From Aphelocoma coerulescens (Eukaryota; Chordata; Aves; Passeriformes; Corvidae): a DNA stretch of 64,000 bases. Positions 50,647-63,580 of the stretch are shown here, piece by piece (position 1 is the stretch's first letter; each line of letters starts with the position of its first letter). Location of the stretch: assembly GCF_041296385.1 (NCBI RefSeq), contig NC_091014.1:9585578-9649577 (forward strand). Direction: 5' to 3'. The position numbers and the translations under genes were made by a program. The notes beneath the pieces were generated by a model, which was given only the letters and a program-made list of their open reading frames with translations, had not been told where the DNA came from and ran no database searches.

Positions 50647-51004
50647 TCCACTGCAATGAAGATGTCAACTAAATCAGGAAAAGTATAAGAAAAAGGAGCA
50701 AGGATGAGCAAAGATGGTAAAAGGCAAATGTAAGTAAATAAATATAGCAATGACATCTGTATTCATGTGGGAAAGATACATACTATTCTGAAATTTAAAA
50801 CTTTAGTCAAACTAATACTGGCATGAAGCACCATGAAGTCTTAAAAGTAGAACCCATGTGAAAAAGCTGCAGAAATGAAAAGATAAATTTTCTGAAAGCT
50901 AGAATAATTTAATTTTTGTTTGAAACAGCCTTATTGCCCGCATAAATTTCCTGCATTTTGGCAAATGATTTTTTATCAAATTTACATTAAGCTTTAATCT
51001 TTCA

Positions 51005-51072
51005 TTAAAAAAAAAGGAAAGAAAAAAATAGGAAAAATATTTTTAAAAAAGGGAAAATAAGTAAGAAAAAAG
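51005..51072 (+). repeat. A-rich low-complexity tract
   Basis: A runs are broken by GG/GGG and two short T runs. No retroposon body or duplication is visible beside it. Confidence 0.75.
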
Positions 51073-54000
51073 CTGCACACTTTCTTCAGGAAAAAATAAA
51101 AGTAACTGAAGTATATTAATTGTACCAAAGGATAAGTCTAAGAAAAATAAATAAACATAGCAAAAGTTTTGAGTGCACAAACCGATGCTTTTCTACAGTT
51201 ACTTCTTTCCTTCAGGAAAGGTAGTGGGCTCAGAAAAATCTGAGAACTACCTTCTTACATCACCTACCTCCTTGATTGAACTTCTAATCATCAAAACATC
51301 AGTCAAGAAAAAATTGTGTAACATATTCATAAGGAACAGTAGCTATGCTGACCAGCAGAGAATCTGTCATTCCTGAAGAAGGGTTCATGGCAGAGCAGGC
51401 TGGCTATGAGGAAGAAATTTTGTGGAACACTGGGGGAAAAAAGGATGGACAGAGAAAGTTGTAAATAGAAATTAAACGACTAGAAAAAAAATCTTAAAAG
51501 TGCTTTAAGCATCCTAACACTGATTTTCAAGCTTAGTCTTATTATTTTAGTTCTTTCACATGCAATGCTGAAAGCTTCATTGTTGTATATAGCAATAAGT
51601 ACTCTCTGAATATCGATTTTTTTTTTTCTTCCCATTTCAGGTAATTTATGTCTGACTCCTTATATTTTTATTGAAAATAATTAATATTAAGCATTTCAGG
51701 TCCTGCCCTTTTTCTCTGTATATATTTTCAAATAGACACCTATCTTGAATTTAGTCTTGACCTCATTGTGTGATTCTAGTATTTCGTTTATCTAGACACA
51801 ATGAATCTTTCACTAAAAGGAACCAAGCCTGCAGAAATATAAGATGTTATGAACTCCAGATAGAACAGTCACACAATCTACTTTGGAACAAATTGTCATT
51901 TTCACGAGGGTTAAGAACAGGGCTTCAGGATTTTCATGTGTTTTTGGCATGTTCTCCATCGCTTTTGATCAATGGAAGTGATCTACTGGAGATATTTTGT
52001 GTCCTGTGTCTTAATTCTGAAGACTCTAAGACAGCTTGTATGAATCTAAATATGGAATGTAACAGCTGCAGAGCAGTCAAACATTATGGCTGATCACACG
52101 AAGTTCTTGAACTTGAGGTTCTTTCAGCTCCAAATGTTGAGGTTTCAGCTCTAGATTCAAATGAAAATGGTGTGTGGAAAAACAATTCAGAAGAGGGAAA
52201 AAGAGAGAGCAAGGAATCAGTGAGTAAGAAATAGAAGACTTAAAGCCTGAGTAGGAACACAGGAAAATGGGAACATAAAACAGAGACAAAATTACGCCTG
52301 GAACATAAGGAGAGGGAGAAGGGGTAAGTGAAAAAATGAGTAGGAATTGAACTTGCATTTAAAACCTGAATGATATCATATAATGATAACAATGTAAGAG
52401 ATCTTAAAAACGGGCATAGTCCAGAGATACTTACTTAGAAAAATAAGCAAGAAGCTGTGATGAGATCTGAGCAGAGATGAGATGAATATGAGCCCATTCA
52501 GTCAAACCACCAATTCCTCTTGGAGCCTGAGCTGAATTTGGAATAAATTCCAAACCTCAAGTTTTTCATTTTGGTTCCAAAATAAGATCTGGCAACTCTC
52601 AACAGGAAAGGATTTCTTTTCTTCACTACCCCCAACCAGGGAAAAGTCAAAACGTGAGGGCAGAATGGGGGATGTTGAAGGAGAGCTGGTCAGCAGAAAA
52701 ACAGAAAATAATTTGGTAGAAACTGCAAGTAGAGGGTCAAAATGAGAAACCTCTATGGGAACTCAGGCAGTAACACACCACTAAATTATGAATGAAGAGA
52801 GAGAGGCAAATGCTATGTTAAAGAAACTGAACTTCCTGTGCTTTCAAGTTGTGGTCATAGCAAAATCTGGACTTACTAAATAGGTTGCATTTGCCTTGTA
52901 GGGTTCCACGATATAAATTAAATGACACATGTAACATGCCACTCTGAAATGTAAAATTATTGTAGAATGAGAATTTGAACAATGAGAAACAGCTTCCGCT
53001 TCCACTTGAAATTTCCTGTGCAAAAAGGCCTCAAGACTTGTTCCTTTTTATAACAGTTACATGTAAATAGGCCAAAGTGTCTTAATCAAAGTTTCTTGTT
53101 CCATAAATGTCAGTAGCTTCACATATGCAAAATATTTTAAGTCGGGTTAAGGAAGAATTATATATTATGATTTTATTTACAGAAATACCAATATTACTAC
53201 TTAAAAAAGGACCACAAGATTTTTCCCCTGATAACATCAAAGAAGTGGATCTTCAAAGAGACAGAGAATTCCTATATGTAGTAAAACAGAAAATCCCCAT
53301 TCTTAGCTAGCAGAGCTATGCTAATTTAAAACAGTTAGAAACTGGCCATTAATTTCTCTCTCCCTTTGCAGATTTCTGTCCTGTAAGAATTGCAGAAACT
53401 ACATTACTGTTGAAAAATACATAAACCACTACTGAAGTATGCATCTTGTGACATTTAACTAAGCTTGTGGAAGTCCCACCTTGTAATATAATAATAAAAA
53501 CTACTGCTTGTCCTGCATTTGCCATCCATAAATCTCTAACTGCCTTCCTGGAGGACAGTATCATTGCCTTGTGACAGATGGTGAGACTAAGGAGTAATAA
53601 AATAAAGCAAGTTACCCAAGAGCACCCCAAAAGAACACCAGCTCCCACTGCTTGTCCAGTTCAGAAGTCATATCAGGAAAAAATACAGAGACAAGTCCGC
53701 AGGGGTGGTCTGAAGCACTTCTGTCTGCAGATTTCTGCAAATTTGTGGTGGAGGTAGAGAGTGGTATGTGTAAGTTTGGACTGAGAGAAAAGGCTCTGCT
53801 CCTCTATGCAGACTAGACCCATCCTATTAGCCTGGATTCCAGCCACTTTCACTGAAAAGAAATATGTTTAACAGGGGCTACTGAAGGAGGAGGAGTGGGA
53901 GGATTAGATGCATGAATCCTAGAACATACTAACAGGCTTTGTATACATTTCCACTCTGAAAGCTGAGCTTTTGGTTTCTTGATGCAACTAGCTTGTGGCA

Positions 54001-57000
54001 AGAGCCGAGCAAGTGACGTTTATCAGCACTGCTAAGAAGCCCAGCAATAAGTCACTACAGAAATATTTATTACCTACTGGTAACCACTGGTAATTGCTGA
54101 AAAAACAACCTGAAAGACACGTCTACGCTCTTGCTGGAACGACTCACCATGATGTAATTCCCTAAGCACCTCCACTAGGAGACAGTAGTAAAAACTTATG
54201 AACATATTCTCCCTGTTAACATTCTTTCCTTCTCTCTTTAATATAGCTGAAAAAAAAGAAAAAAAGTCAGTGTGCACCCATAAATTCACTACAAAACAAA
54301 ATCAGTTGCTCTAAGTGGGCACAGCACTGCACAAGTACTTGTTAGAAAGTCCCATAATCTGTAAGGGTACTGCAATTTTTTTCACATTCTCTTGTCAAGA
54401 AGTTTAATTCACAGATATTTTCCTCATTTAGTGTTTAAAGGCATTATCACAGAAATTGACGCAATTCTCTAACTGCTGTCATTGTCTAGTTGATAGAGAA
54501 GCTACTGATGAAATAATACTAAGTCCCTGTTTTGGGAACTATTCACCCAGTATTTGTGAAAGTTCTCAAGAAATTAATGCATCTTTTGCAGCATAAGAAG
54601 TGACAAAAGTTTGAGGCTTGGTGAGATGCTATTCTCCACAGCCTGCAGGCCACAGTTCCTCCCTTCAGCCCTGTTCAGGACAGGGAGCAAGAACACCTCC
54701 AGGTTCAAAACAGCCAGAATATCAGATTGGCCAACATTTGGGCAAAATCACAGCCACAGAACCTGGTCTGTTACCTCTCAGAGGCAAACTGTTCTCCTAA
54801 CAGGGCAAGTCTTTAATTACCATCCCTCCTCCCCCTCCTCTCCTCCCGCAGCACACTCAGCAATTCTCAACTCATCTGGTTAGTTTCAAACCCGTATTTA
54901 CACCAACTGGTTAGTTTTGTTCTATTAGCTCTCAGACCATTTAAACCATCTGGTTTTCCTCTAGCATGTCCTAGACCCCTGACCTGAGTGATCTCTACAT
55001 TTGATGTTCATCCATGTCTGAAGTAACTGTTTTTAGAGGTGACAATCCCAATTTCACTCACTGGTGTGGGCACGGTCACAGACCATGCTCTGTGGTTACA
55101 TGATGCCTGTGCATCTTTTCCCCTGCACCACCTCCTGCCACATTTAAGCCAGGGTTATACAACCCTTGCTACACATGGTGCATCAATAGGGAATATGCAC
55201 ATTTTGTAACCACAAAAAGAATCTCGAGTTCTAGTGTGTTTTATATCTCCTACGCTATTTAACTAGTTACAAAATTGTGATATTTTTTCCAGGAACAATC
55301 TCACAATAAAGTGTGCCTGGATTTAATTTCTAGGGATTCTTGCTAAAATTCTTATGTGACGTCATCTCAGGCCCTCACCCAGAAACTCGGGAAAATAAAT
55401 TGCCTTGTCTGGGTGTTCAGAAAAAGAAGTTCCTCATTTAAAACCAGTAAGTTTACGTAAAGTGAGTTAAATGAACAGACTTTTTACCAGGGGGAGAGAC
55501 CTCCTAAAATATTACCTTGGGAAACTTAAGTAACCAACAGAAGGTGAGACTGCTGCCCCCAAGGCCCAGCCCTGGCCCTGAACTCTTCCTACAGCAGCAA
55601 GGGGTGGTCGAGGTTACGGGCACTGTCCTCCCCCCTTCAGTTGCATCCAACTCACACAACTCATTATCCAGGCTCAAAATCCAATTTGAGGGCAGTTTAA
55701 ATCTTCTGGCCCAAGTCAGAGGCAATCAGTCTGTAGAAGTGTGCGGGCTGTAGGGGATCCTCAAAGGCAGGTTATTGCATCAGAGGCAGCTTAGGAGCAG
55801 GCAGGGGCTTGGATGAATTCTTCTGGCAATGTTGAAATTTGCTCCCCAACATTACATTTTTCCTCCATTACAACTTTCTGCATCCTTCTCCCTATGAGCT
55901 CATCGCTTCTGAAAAAACCACACAGCTTTCCTGGACACAGATGCACTCATTCAGTGTGTAACCTGAAATTCAGGGACTGCTGGCCAGAGCTTGATCAAGC
56001 ACACAGATGTGGCAGAGAGATGTGTCCCACAGGCTTCTCCACCACTGGTTTCAGGGAGGGACCACCAAGCTGAGAAGGCTGGCCCCACTCTCTTAAGAGT
56101 TTTGTAGCTTCTGTGAGCTTTTCTGCTCATCCCCTATGAAAAAAACTAGGCTTCTCTTGCCAGAGAGGAGGTGTCAGTGAAATCCACTGGTTGACAACTG
56201 CTCCAGGTGAGTTCTATCATTCCACAACCAACTCACTGAGCCTCTTCTACTTGCCACCTCATCTCCTCTTGCCTTCCCATCACAGCCACATTTTGTCATG
56301 ATTCTGCTGCATCAGTCTCCCCTGCAATACAAATGTCCAACAGGCCAGTTCTTAAAATTTCTTGAGAATTTTTAGACAGAAATCAGAGACATCTTATGGG
56401 AAATACTGACTGAAAATTAGAAGGTTTTCTTTAAAAAAGACATTTGAATCATTTAGTTTACAGTGAGGCAGCTGTAACCTGAAGTGTTTCACTAAAGCAG
56501 GATATGGACCCAGTTTCTAAAAATATTCTGGTTTTTTCCTTCTTTTTTATTCTGCCTATAATTTTATGAAAAAGGTGTTTTCTACATCCTGTAACTCAGG
56601 TAAGTCACAATATAATTATATATGAAAGAAAAGCCCTTTTCTAGCCCAAGAGAAAATCAAAATGGGGAAATCAAAGGCTTTTTTTCCAAAAAGAAAAAAG
56701 TGAGAATATTTCCATACAAGGTCACAGTTACCTAAATAAATCACAGCCAGCTTCACACTCCAGACTGTATTTATATTTTGAGCCAGGGAACATCTGTTTA
56801 ATAGTGGGTGGTCATGTAACAGTTTCATAGACTACAGGGCCATCAGAATACTCTTGGAGATGTCAGAAAGGGACTTACCCTGAAGTCAGTGAGTTTTAAA
56901 TGGGAGGAAAATAGGCCCCACTATTCTGGAAGGTTCTCTTCTCAGAAGCCAAGTAAAACTATATGCCAGTAACTACATGGCAAAAGATAATATTGTCCAG

Positions 57001-57653
57001 AAAAATTCTTATTTAAAATGTAAATTACAGACCAGAACCCCACAGCAGTTCCTCAATAATAGCTGCAGTATTTTCTGCATAAATACATGAGAAGGATTCA
57101 AGATATGTCAGTGGCTTCCCAAGGTAGCAGAGTGCTGTCTCCCAGTATCTCCCAATGGTTGGATGAGGAGCACAGGGAAGGCACAGACCCTGATAGTTTT
57201 TAACTATACCTTACACAGGTCAGTCACATTGGTAAAGAATTAACACAGAAAATGACCTCTCTATAATTTTGGATGGCCTGAGGCTAAGAGCACAGACATT
57301 ACTAAAGCCAAACATTATTATTGTCCCCAGGCTGTTGCCAACAGTCTACTGCCACCTGTAGGCACATCTAACTTCACTACTGGGGGACCTCAGGGGAGCT
57401 ATACCCCTTTCCACAGCTCCCCAGGAACCAAGAACATGACATGCCACAGGCAGCAGAAGAAGAGATCATTGTTGAACACTTCCTTCTGAGTATCTGAGGT
57501 GCCTCATTTTTTTGTCATATTATGTATCTTCCTTCATGTAGAATTTTTCCCTGAAAGTGTATGTCTACTAATTTCACTTCAGGAAGTCAAAAAAGGTAGG
57601 GATAAAGCAAAAATTATGCCTGTACAGAGCTGTCATTCACTCTAAAATATTTC

Positions 57654-57694
57654 TGTTGAAATATTTTATGTTGAAATTTTATGTTGAAATATTC
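57654..57694 (+). repeat. Short tandem repeat, TGTTGAAAT unit x3
   Basis: TGTTGAAAT occurs at 57654, 57669 and 57682, separated by AT-rich spacers (periods 15 and 13). Confidence 0.8.
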
Positions 57695-57927
57695 CTCTTC
57701 TGGAACATAAGTATCCGGCTCCTTGGTCCAGGCCTTTTTCCTCCTGAAGGGACCAAATCCATCTCGGCATCCTGTCACATATGGTCAATGTATTTTTCTT
57801 CAAACTGTCTTTGTTTAAACAGTCTTTGGTAAACAGAAAAAGTGACATTTTCCATCACTGTTACCTCAGGTGAGTCTCTGCTGCCAGGCTAAACACTGTA
57901 GCTTTCCCGTGCAAAATCTGAGCCAGG

Positions 57928-57951
57928 GAATCCTTTCCTGAATCCTTTCCT
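57928..57951 (+). repeat. Perfect 12-bp tandem duplication
   Basis: GAATCCTTTCCT occurs twice without interruption. Confidence 0.9.
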
Positions 57952-58482
57952 ATATCACCAGAACAGCAGGCATTTAAAGCATCTAACTGCAGATAGCCTG
58001 TTGCTATTAGCCAAACAGTAGGGTTGTGCATTAGAATCCTTTCTACTGCCATGAAAATTGGAAGTCCATTTTGTACAAGGCTACTCTGCCAGAAGTCCAA
58101 TAAAAAGTTTCAAGATTGAAGATGAACATTTCACTTTCCAAGAATCCCAAAACTGTAGGCATGAAAAGGACAACAAATTGCTCAGTGTCATTAGGCCTGA
58201 AACATTCTACTACTGTCAGACTCAGAATTGAAGATTTTTTTATGAACTTTAAATGTAGATGTCTTCTAACTTTAGATACAGGAAGCTCTCATAGATGCAT
58301 TTTAAGGCTCATTAATCCCTAACTCTGAGGGGTTATGCAGCCACTGGGAGCTGGCAGAAGGGGATTTATCCCTTGCATGCTGACACAAAGAAGCCTGGAG
58401 GTCAACACTGAAACCCCTCTGGAAGGCGGCACTCAGTGCCCGGCACACAATGAAAAGGGCAGAGCTCCTCACCCAAAAGGGG

Positions 58483-58865
58483 CTGTATCCTCCTGTCGCT
58501 GTTAAGCAGGCACAGAGGCGAAGAAGAAAGAGAGGGGACTCTCCGTATGTGTTCCACACAGCTTTATTCCCGTGAAATGACACGGACAAAAAACCCCATT
58601 GGTAGGAGGATCCAGGGATCTTATACTGGGTACAAGATAGGCGGGGAAAGGGATCTCAGCCAACGGGATTGGGGCAAGTAGGCAGGGTTGACAGCAAGGG
58701 AACCAATGGGGACAACACATAGGAGGGACTCAGGGAAGGATCCAATGGGGCGTCGAGGAACAAAGAACTTTCTGGAACTGATACATATTAAAGAAGGAAA
58801 ATGAATATACATCACTTCATACATAAAGCAGGGAGGGGAAAGCATTAACCAATTGGGAGAAAACA
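58483..58865 (-). mobile_element. LTR of an endogenous retrovirus, minus strand, probably solo
   Basis: Read on the minus strand, this block has LTR architecture. The presumed U3 has several CCAAT-type boxes. A TATA box (TATAAG, 58620-58625) follows, then an AATAAA signal about 55 bases downstream (58563-58568), and then a pyrimidine-rich stretch ending near ...TTAACAGCGACA. I see no second LTR, primer-binding site or retroviral ORF next to it, so a solo LTR is likely. Exact ends are uncertain: no clean target-site duplication was found, and the left end may be at 58494 instead. It is unrelated in sequence to the 17.6/19.5-kb LTRs. Confidence 0.6.
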
Positions 58866-58899
58866 TGCAAAAGGCAGAACAAGGGACTCATGGGTTCTC

Positions 58900-60380
58900 A
58901 CCATGACTGCAAAGTTACATGCTGAAATTCGGTTGCTGACCACCACAGCTGGTTGTCTGAGTTTTTCTCAGAAGACAGAGTGGCTGGAGCCACTTGCACC
59001 ACTACATCACTCTTGCTTAAATTCTTTTGTATGTGACTAAGAAACTTTATTATGAGTAAAAGGATAGGCCAAAAATCTACCTTCTTAAACTGAGGGAGCA
59101 ATGAAAAATACACTCTTGTGAAACAATTCTACAGTGTGGAAAAAAAAAAAAAAGGAAAGACTGCTATAAAAAGAAAAATATTTGAATATTTGTCTATTTT
59201 TTATGTTTCCTTTGCTTTTTCAGTTACGTGGATATGAATGGGCCTTATTGAAAAATTAATAACAAGAGCTTAGATGGGAAATATCCATAGGATTTTGTAT
59301 ATAAACCATTCTTGTCTAAAGGTCCTGATAAAACAGCTGGTAGATATTAGGGACCAGCATTCCCTATACACAATAAGTACTATAGTATCCTACAATGGTA
59401 TCCTAGAATACTGTAGTAGTATTGTTTTGGGCTGCATGAGGATAATCTCAGTTCTTTTAAGACATCATAACTATATTGATCAATGCTGATTTAAACCAGT
59501 TGTGGATCAGACATGGGGAGAGGTGGATTTACCTTAGTTAACTCAAATCCAATATGCCACAATAATCAGCAGGAACCAAATACAATTTGCTCAACCTCTT
59601 TTAGATACCTCCACAGGTTCAGACTTGCTGCCACCTTGCAGTGCCTGTTTCTCACCTTTGACCATGAAGGTGTCACAGGGTGATCAGCTCCAATGCAGCC
59701 ATCTGCAATGTGGGATGCTTCACTCTAAGTGGAAAAAAATGAAGTAGAGATTCACTGAGGGAATTGTATCAGACTCAGCATATCTGAGTAGAAGTCCAGC
59801 AAAGAGCGGGCAAGCATTATTTAAGCTCTACTTAAACCTCCAAGTGGACAGCCGACGCACACATGAGCTCACACATGGGAGCTCTGCACTTGAGATCATT
59901 TCAGTACTGTACAAGTAGCCCTTCTCTCCTGTCTGGGTAGGAGTGTAACGTGTACTATTACAAACCATTGTTGTGATAACAGGGATTCTGCGACCATCTG
60001 CTGTGGCCAAGTTTCAATAACCTGGGAGAGGCCACATGACAAAATCAGCCCTGACGTATACTGGTGTGATTATACTGAGGCTGATTTTGGCCCTATGCAT
60101 GTCAGACAGAAGTTTGTAATAAGGTTTCCTTGTTCACTTCTCTGACAATCTGCTTCAACTATTCTCAGAAATAACTGCTAACGGCAGATTCACTCCCACT
60201 GTTCAGCTTCTCTTTTTCTTTTAAACTGAACCAGACGTGAGAGACAATGTAAAACCCTCAAAGTAACTCTAATCCATTTCCAAAAGATGCTTCAGATTGT
60301 ACGGTAGCCCAGGATTCTGTTTTGAATAAACCCATGCTCATGCTCTTTGTAACTGAGTATTTCTAATGTAAGTGCCTGCG
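58900..60380. other. Non-coding DNA
   Basis: No gene or repeat is seen apart from a short A run at about 59140-59153. Confidence 0.55.
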
Positions 60381-60765
60381 AGGAGGAGGAGGAGGGGAGA
60401 GGTTCATTAATAATCATGATGGTTTCAGTGTTGTTGCATAACTCGGTCAATTTCATCATCCACAGGGCTTTATCAGGTTTGTTTTACAGCAGTTTGCTTG
60501 TGCCTGTGCAGTTCCCATTTTGTGGAGTTGTAGTTCCTGGGAGCTTTCATGCTATCCCCACTTCCAAGCACTGTAAAGCGGCGGCCTGCTGTTCTAATCA
60601 CGCCTCTCTTTCTCCAATGTTGTTTGCGCCCTGGTACAACCCATCTGCCTCGAATCGAGTGCTCCACTGGGGCTGCACACATCTGCCAGCCAGACTACCT
60701 TCGTACACAATTACTCAATCCACCGTAAGGCTCTTTAATAGGAAACAAGTGTGACAACGGCAAGC

Positions 60766-60837
60766 CTTTTTTCTCTCACTCTCTCTCTCTCTCTCCCTCT
60801 CTCCCCCTCTCTCTTTTTATTTTTTTTTTTTCTTTCA
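60766..60837 (+). repeat. CT microsatellite and polypyrimidine tract
   Basis: A (CT)n array with CCCTCT and CCCCCT variants is followed by a T-rich run. The 70-base stretch is almost wholly pyrimidine. Confidence 0.93.
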
Positions 60838-61516
60838 ACCACATAGTCAAACCGCCCTAATAGAGATGAAGCTTGATAGATCCACCCAGGTGTAGGTGAA
60901 ATGGTAGAGCCTCAAGCGTAATAGATGCCGTGCTCTTGTGCTGAAGTTCAGCCCCGTGTCCTGAAGGGTTGTCTGGCAGCACAGAGATGGGTTGCTCTTT
61001 GCACAGTTAAAAAGTCAATGTGCTTCCTCCAGCTCACATGTATGACTAATTTAGAAAGCAACCTGGATCTAGGTGAGCGCTGCAGAACTGCCTCTTCTCT
61101 TCAGTGCACGGACAAAGCACAGCACACAGTAAGTGGAAAATTTGTATTTACTTATTTTACTTGGGAATTAATTAACTGTGTTTACTTTTGAGGGAATCCT
61201 CTAAAGGCTGGTGCAGAAATGAAGCAGAATAATGTGTGCATGCAGATCCCTTGTGTATATCTTCCTGTTTCATTTTACACTGTGCCCTTGTCCTGTTACT
61301 TCAGCCTGATTACTCAGACCATACAGCTGGGCTGAAGCAACTTTCTTATCTAAAACTGAGCTATAGAACGGTATTGGTAACACATGGGTCTGTTTCTCTA
61401 TTAAGGTGTGTGTCTGTGCAGTATCTGAATATCTGATTGCTGAGCAGAAGTTTAATTACTTTCATTAAAAAATAGATAAGTGAAAATGTTAAAACTAAGA
61501 AAGTTAAATAGTCCAA

Positions 61517-61574
61517 ATCTCTTCTTTTCCTTTTTTCTTTTTCTTTTTTCTTCTCTATTCTTCTTTTTTTTTTT
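61517..61574 (+). repeat. Polypyrimidine tract (CTTTT-type)
   Basis: Almost pure T/C over nearly 60 bases, with CTTTTTT-like units. Confidence 0.8.
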
Positions 61575-63560
61575 GGGTGTTGGAAGTGAGGAGGGAAAGG
61601 AGGAAACAAGAATTAGAAATGTTAGTCATTAAAACATTAAAAAGGGAAGTCATTTAATGTGAAAAAGAAAGCTGCATTATTTTGTTTACCAAACCATTAA
61701 TTCAAACATACTGAGAATGTTGCCAAACTATAAACTCACAAACTGTATAACTACAGTGATAGTAAAGCTCGAAACAAGAAAAGAAGGTTGCTTGTCTAAA
61801 ATGCAAGAGGCATATTAGAACCAGATGTACAGAATCTCAACTTTGAATACTCAGTGTTTCATGCTTGGTTTAAAGCAGCCTTAAAATTGCCTTTACTTTG
61901 CATTTACAACTTTGGATTTGCTGTTAAACTGCGCTTGAACTTGAAGTCAAGATTTGATCTTAGCACACACATATTATTCGAGCCTCCTTCCAGAGATTTA
62001 CTTTGCTATTGGGAGTCTATTTACTACTGTACTGTATATCCTGAAGGACATTAACAAGCTTTCTCTGATGGACTTTCAGGTGGAATGTAAAATGTAAAAG
62101 AATGTGTCCATTGCATATACAGAAGGTTCTCTTTGAGAAATAAACACATGCATTATAAAAGGGATATGCCAGCACCTCGAGCAGATGATGGTACACTGTA
62201 AGAATGCATACAAGTATGTCTGAATTTATTATCTGGAGGATCCAATGAGATGACACTTCTCAATTTATTCTGAAATATTACTCAGGTTGGAGGCTGTTGT
62301 CAACACTGGAAGAAATGACTCTGCACAGTTATGCCTATAAAACATTTTCATTAGTCTTCCTTTCTGCAGAAGAGGTGCTCTTGGACAGACAAGTATCTAT
62401 GGTTCTTTTAATTAGCCATGGCTTAACTGTTACAGTTATCCTTTGTGCATGATAGCCATTAGCCTGATCTGCAGCTGAAAACATCCAGTCTATTAACACC
62501 AAGATTCTAAATACTGCAATTTAAATGTTGAAAGTTTAGGAAGGTAAAACAACCATTCCATAAGAAATATTTAGACCTGTAGTTGCTGGCACCAGGCAGT
62601 GGTCAATGTCTACCCCCTACAGGGAGAGAATCTAATTTCATTGTCTCCCTCATTCATGAACAATGTAAGCGTTCCAACTCTTACACTTGAGTACTGAAGT
62701 TATTCTCTGGCTCCAACAACTGCCTTGTAATGGCTGGGACAGACTTTGATTAATAGAAAGTAATTTTCAAAGAACTAATAAATAGCATAACTAATAAATA
62801 ACAGTAGGCATTTCCTCTCTCTTAAATTGCAGCCAGTGGAAAATGGCTTTTAGACTTTAAAAGCCATAGTCAGCAGTGGTTTCTTTCCAGTTACAAAGTG
62901 CAAGAATGAGTTCACAAAACATTCCTGCTTACCTTAAGTCAGCTGCATAATGTATGGATCTTGAATACAACTTTGCAACAAGGCATAGATAATACTACCA
63001 CATAAAACATGTCCCTAGACATGGCAGTATAGACATGAGGTTAAGGTACAACCAAGTACAGGTGAGGTGAGAGTTATGGGACACATTTTTTGTGTCAAAT
63101 TCACATCTATTGTAACAAATTTTGAGTGGTATTTCATAATTTGCTTTCAATGCAACCCATTACTCTGTAAGGCATTTAGGGATAGGAAGAAAAAAGGATG
63201 ATGATGCTACCAACTTAAAAGTTTCAATTTATATAAACATACCTGACAAAATTTATCCCAGTTTGCTGGTTTACTTAATTCAAGAGAACTAAAAAAGCAT
63301 TACGTGTTTTGTTCATATGTGCTGTGTTAGCTAGTGTGCTTTAATGTAAGTTTTTAATTCAGATATTATGCATTTGCATTTAAGTTATAGTACCATTTAC
63401 TACTTCGCAGTGCATTTTTGCGATAGAACAACTTTTAAATATTTTAAATAAGCGTCATGTGATTCCTCTTCTTCCCATTTGTTTATCATGACTATGGGTT
63501 TTGAGTATGTGCAGAGTAACCACTTAACCTGCTCTTTTCTGTATTTCACCATCTTTCTGA

Positions 63561-63580
63561 TATATATGCATGCATATATA
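63561..63580. repeat. Perfect 20-bp palindrome, alternating purine/pyrimidine
   Basis: TATATATGCATGCATATATA equals its own reverse complement. It alternates AT/GC steps, so it could extrude a small cruciform; more likely it is an AT microsatellite remnant. Confidence 0.9.

Larger units (their letters stand above)
50647..58482. other. Non-coding DNA, locally less AT-rich
   Basis: No gene is recognised. Between about 54.6 and 56.3 kb the base composition is more balanced, but frames are short (under 95 codons) and no exon with flanking splice sites is convincing. Confidence 0.55.

Noticed and set aside
58302..58866. Overlapping minus-strand frames of 72-95 codons
   Set aside because: They lie within an LTR with TATA and AATAAA signals, and none resembles a retroviral protein.
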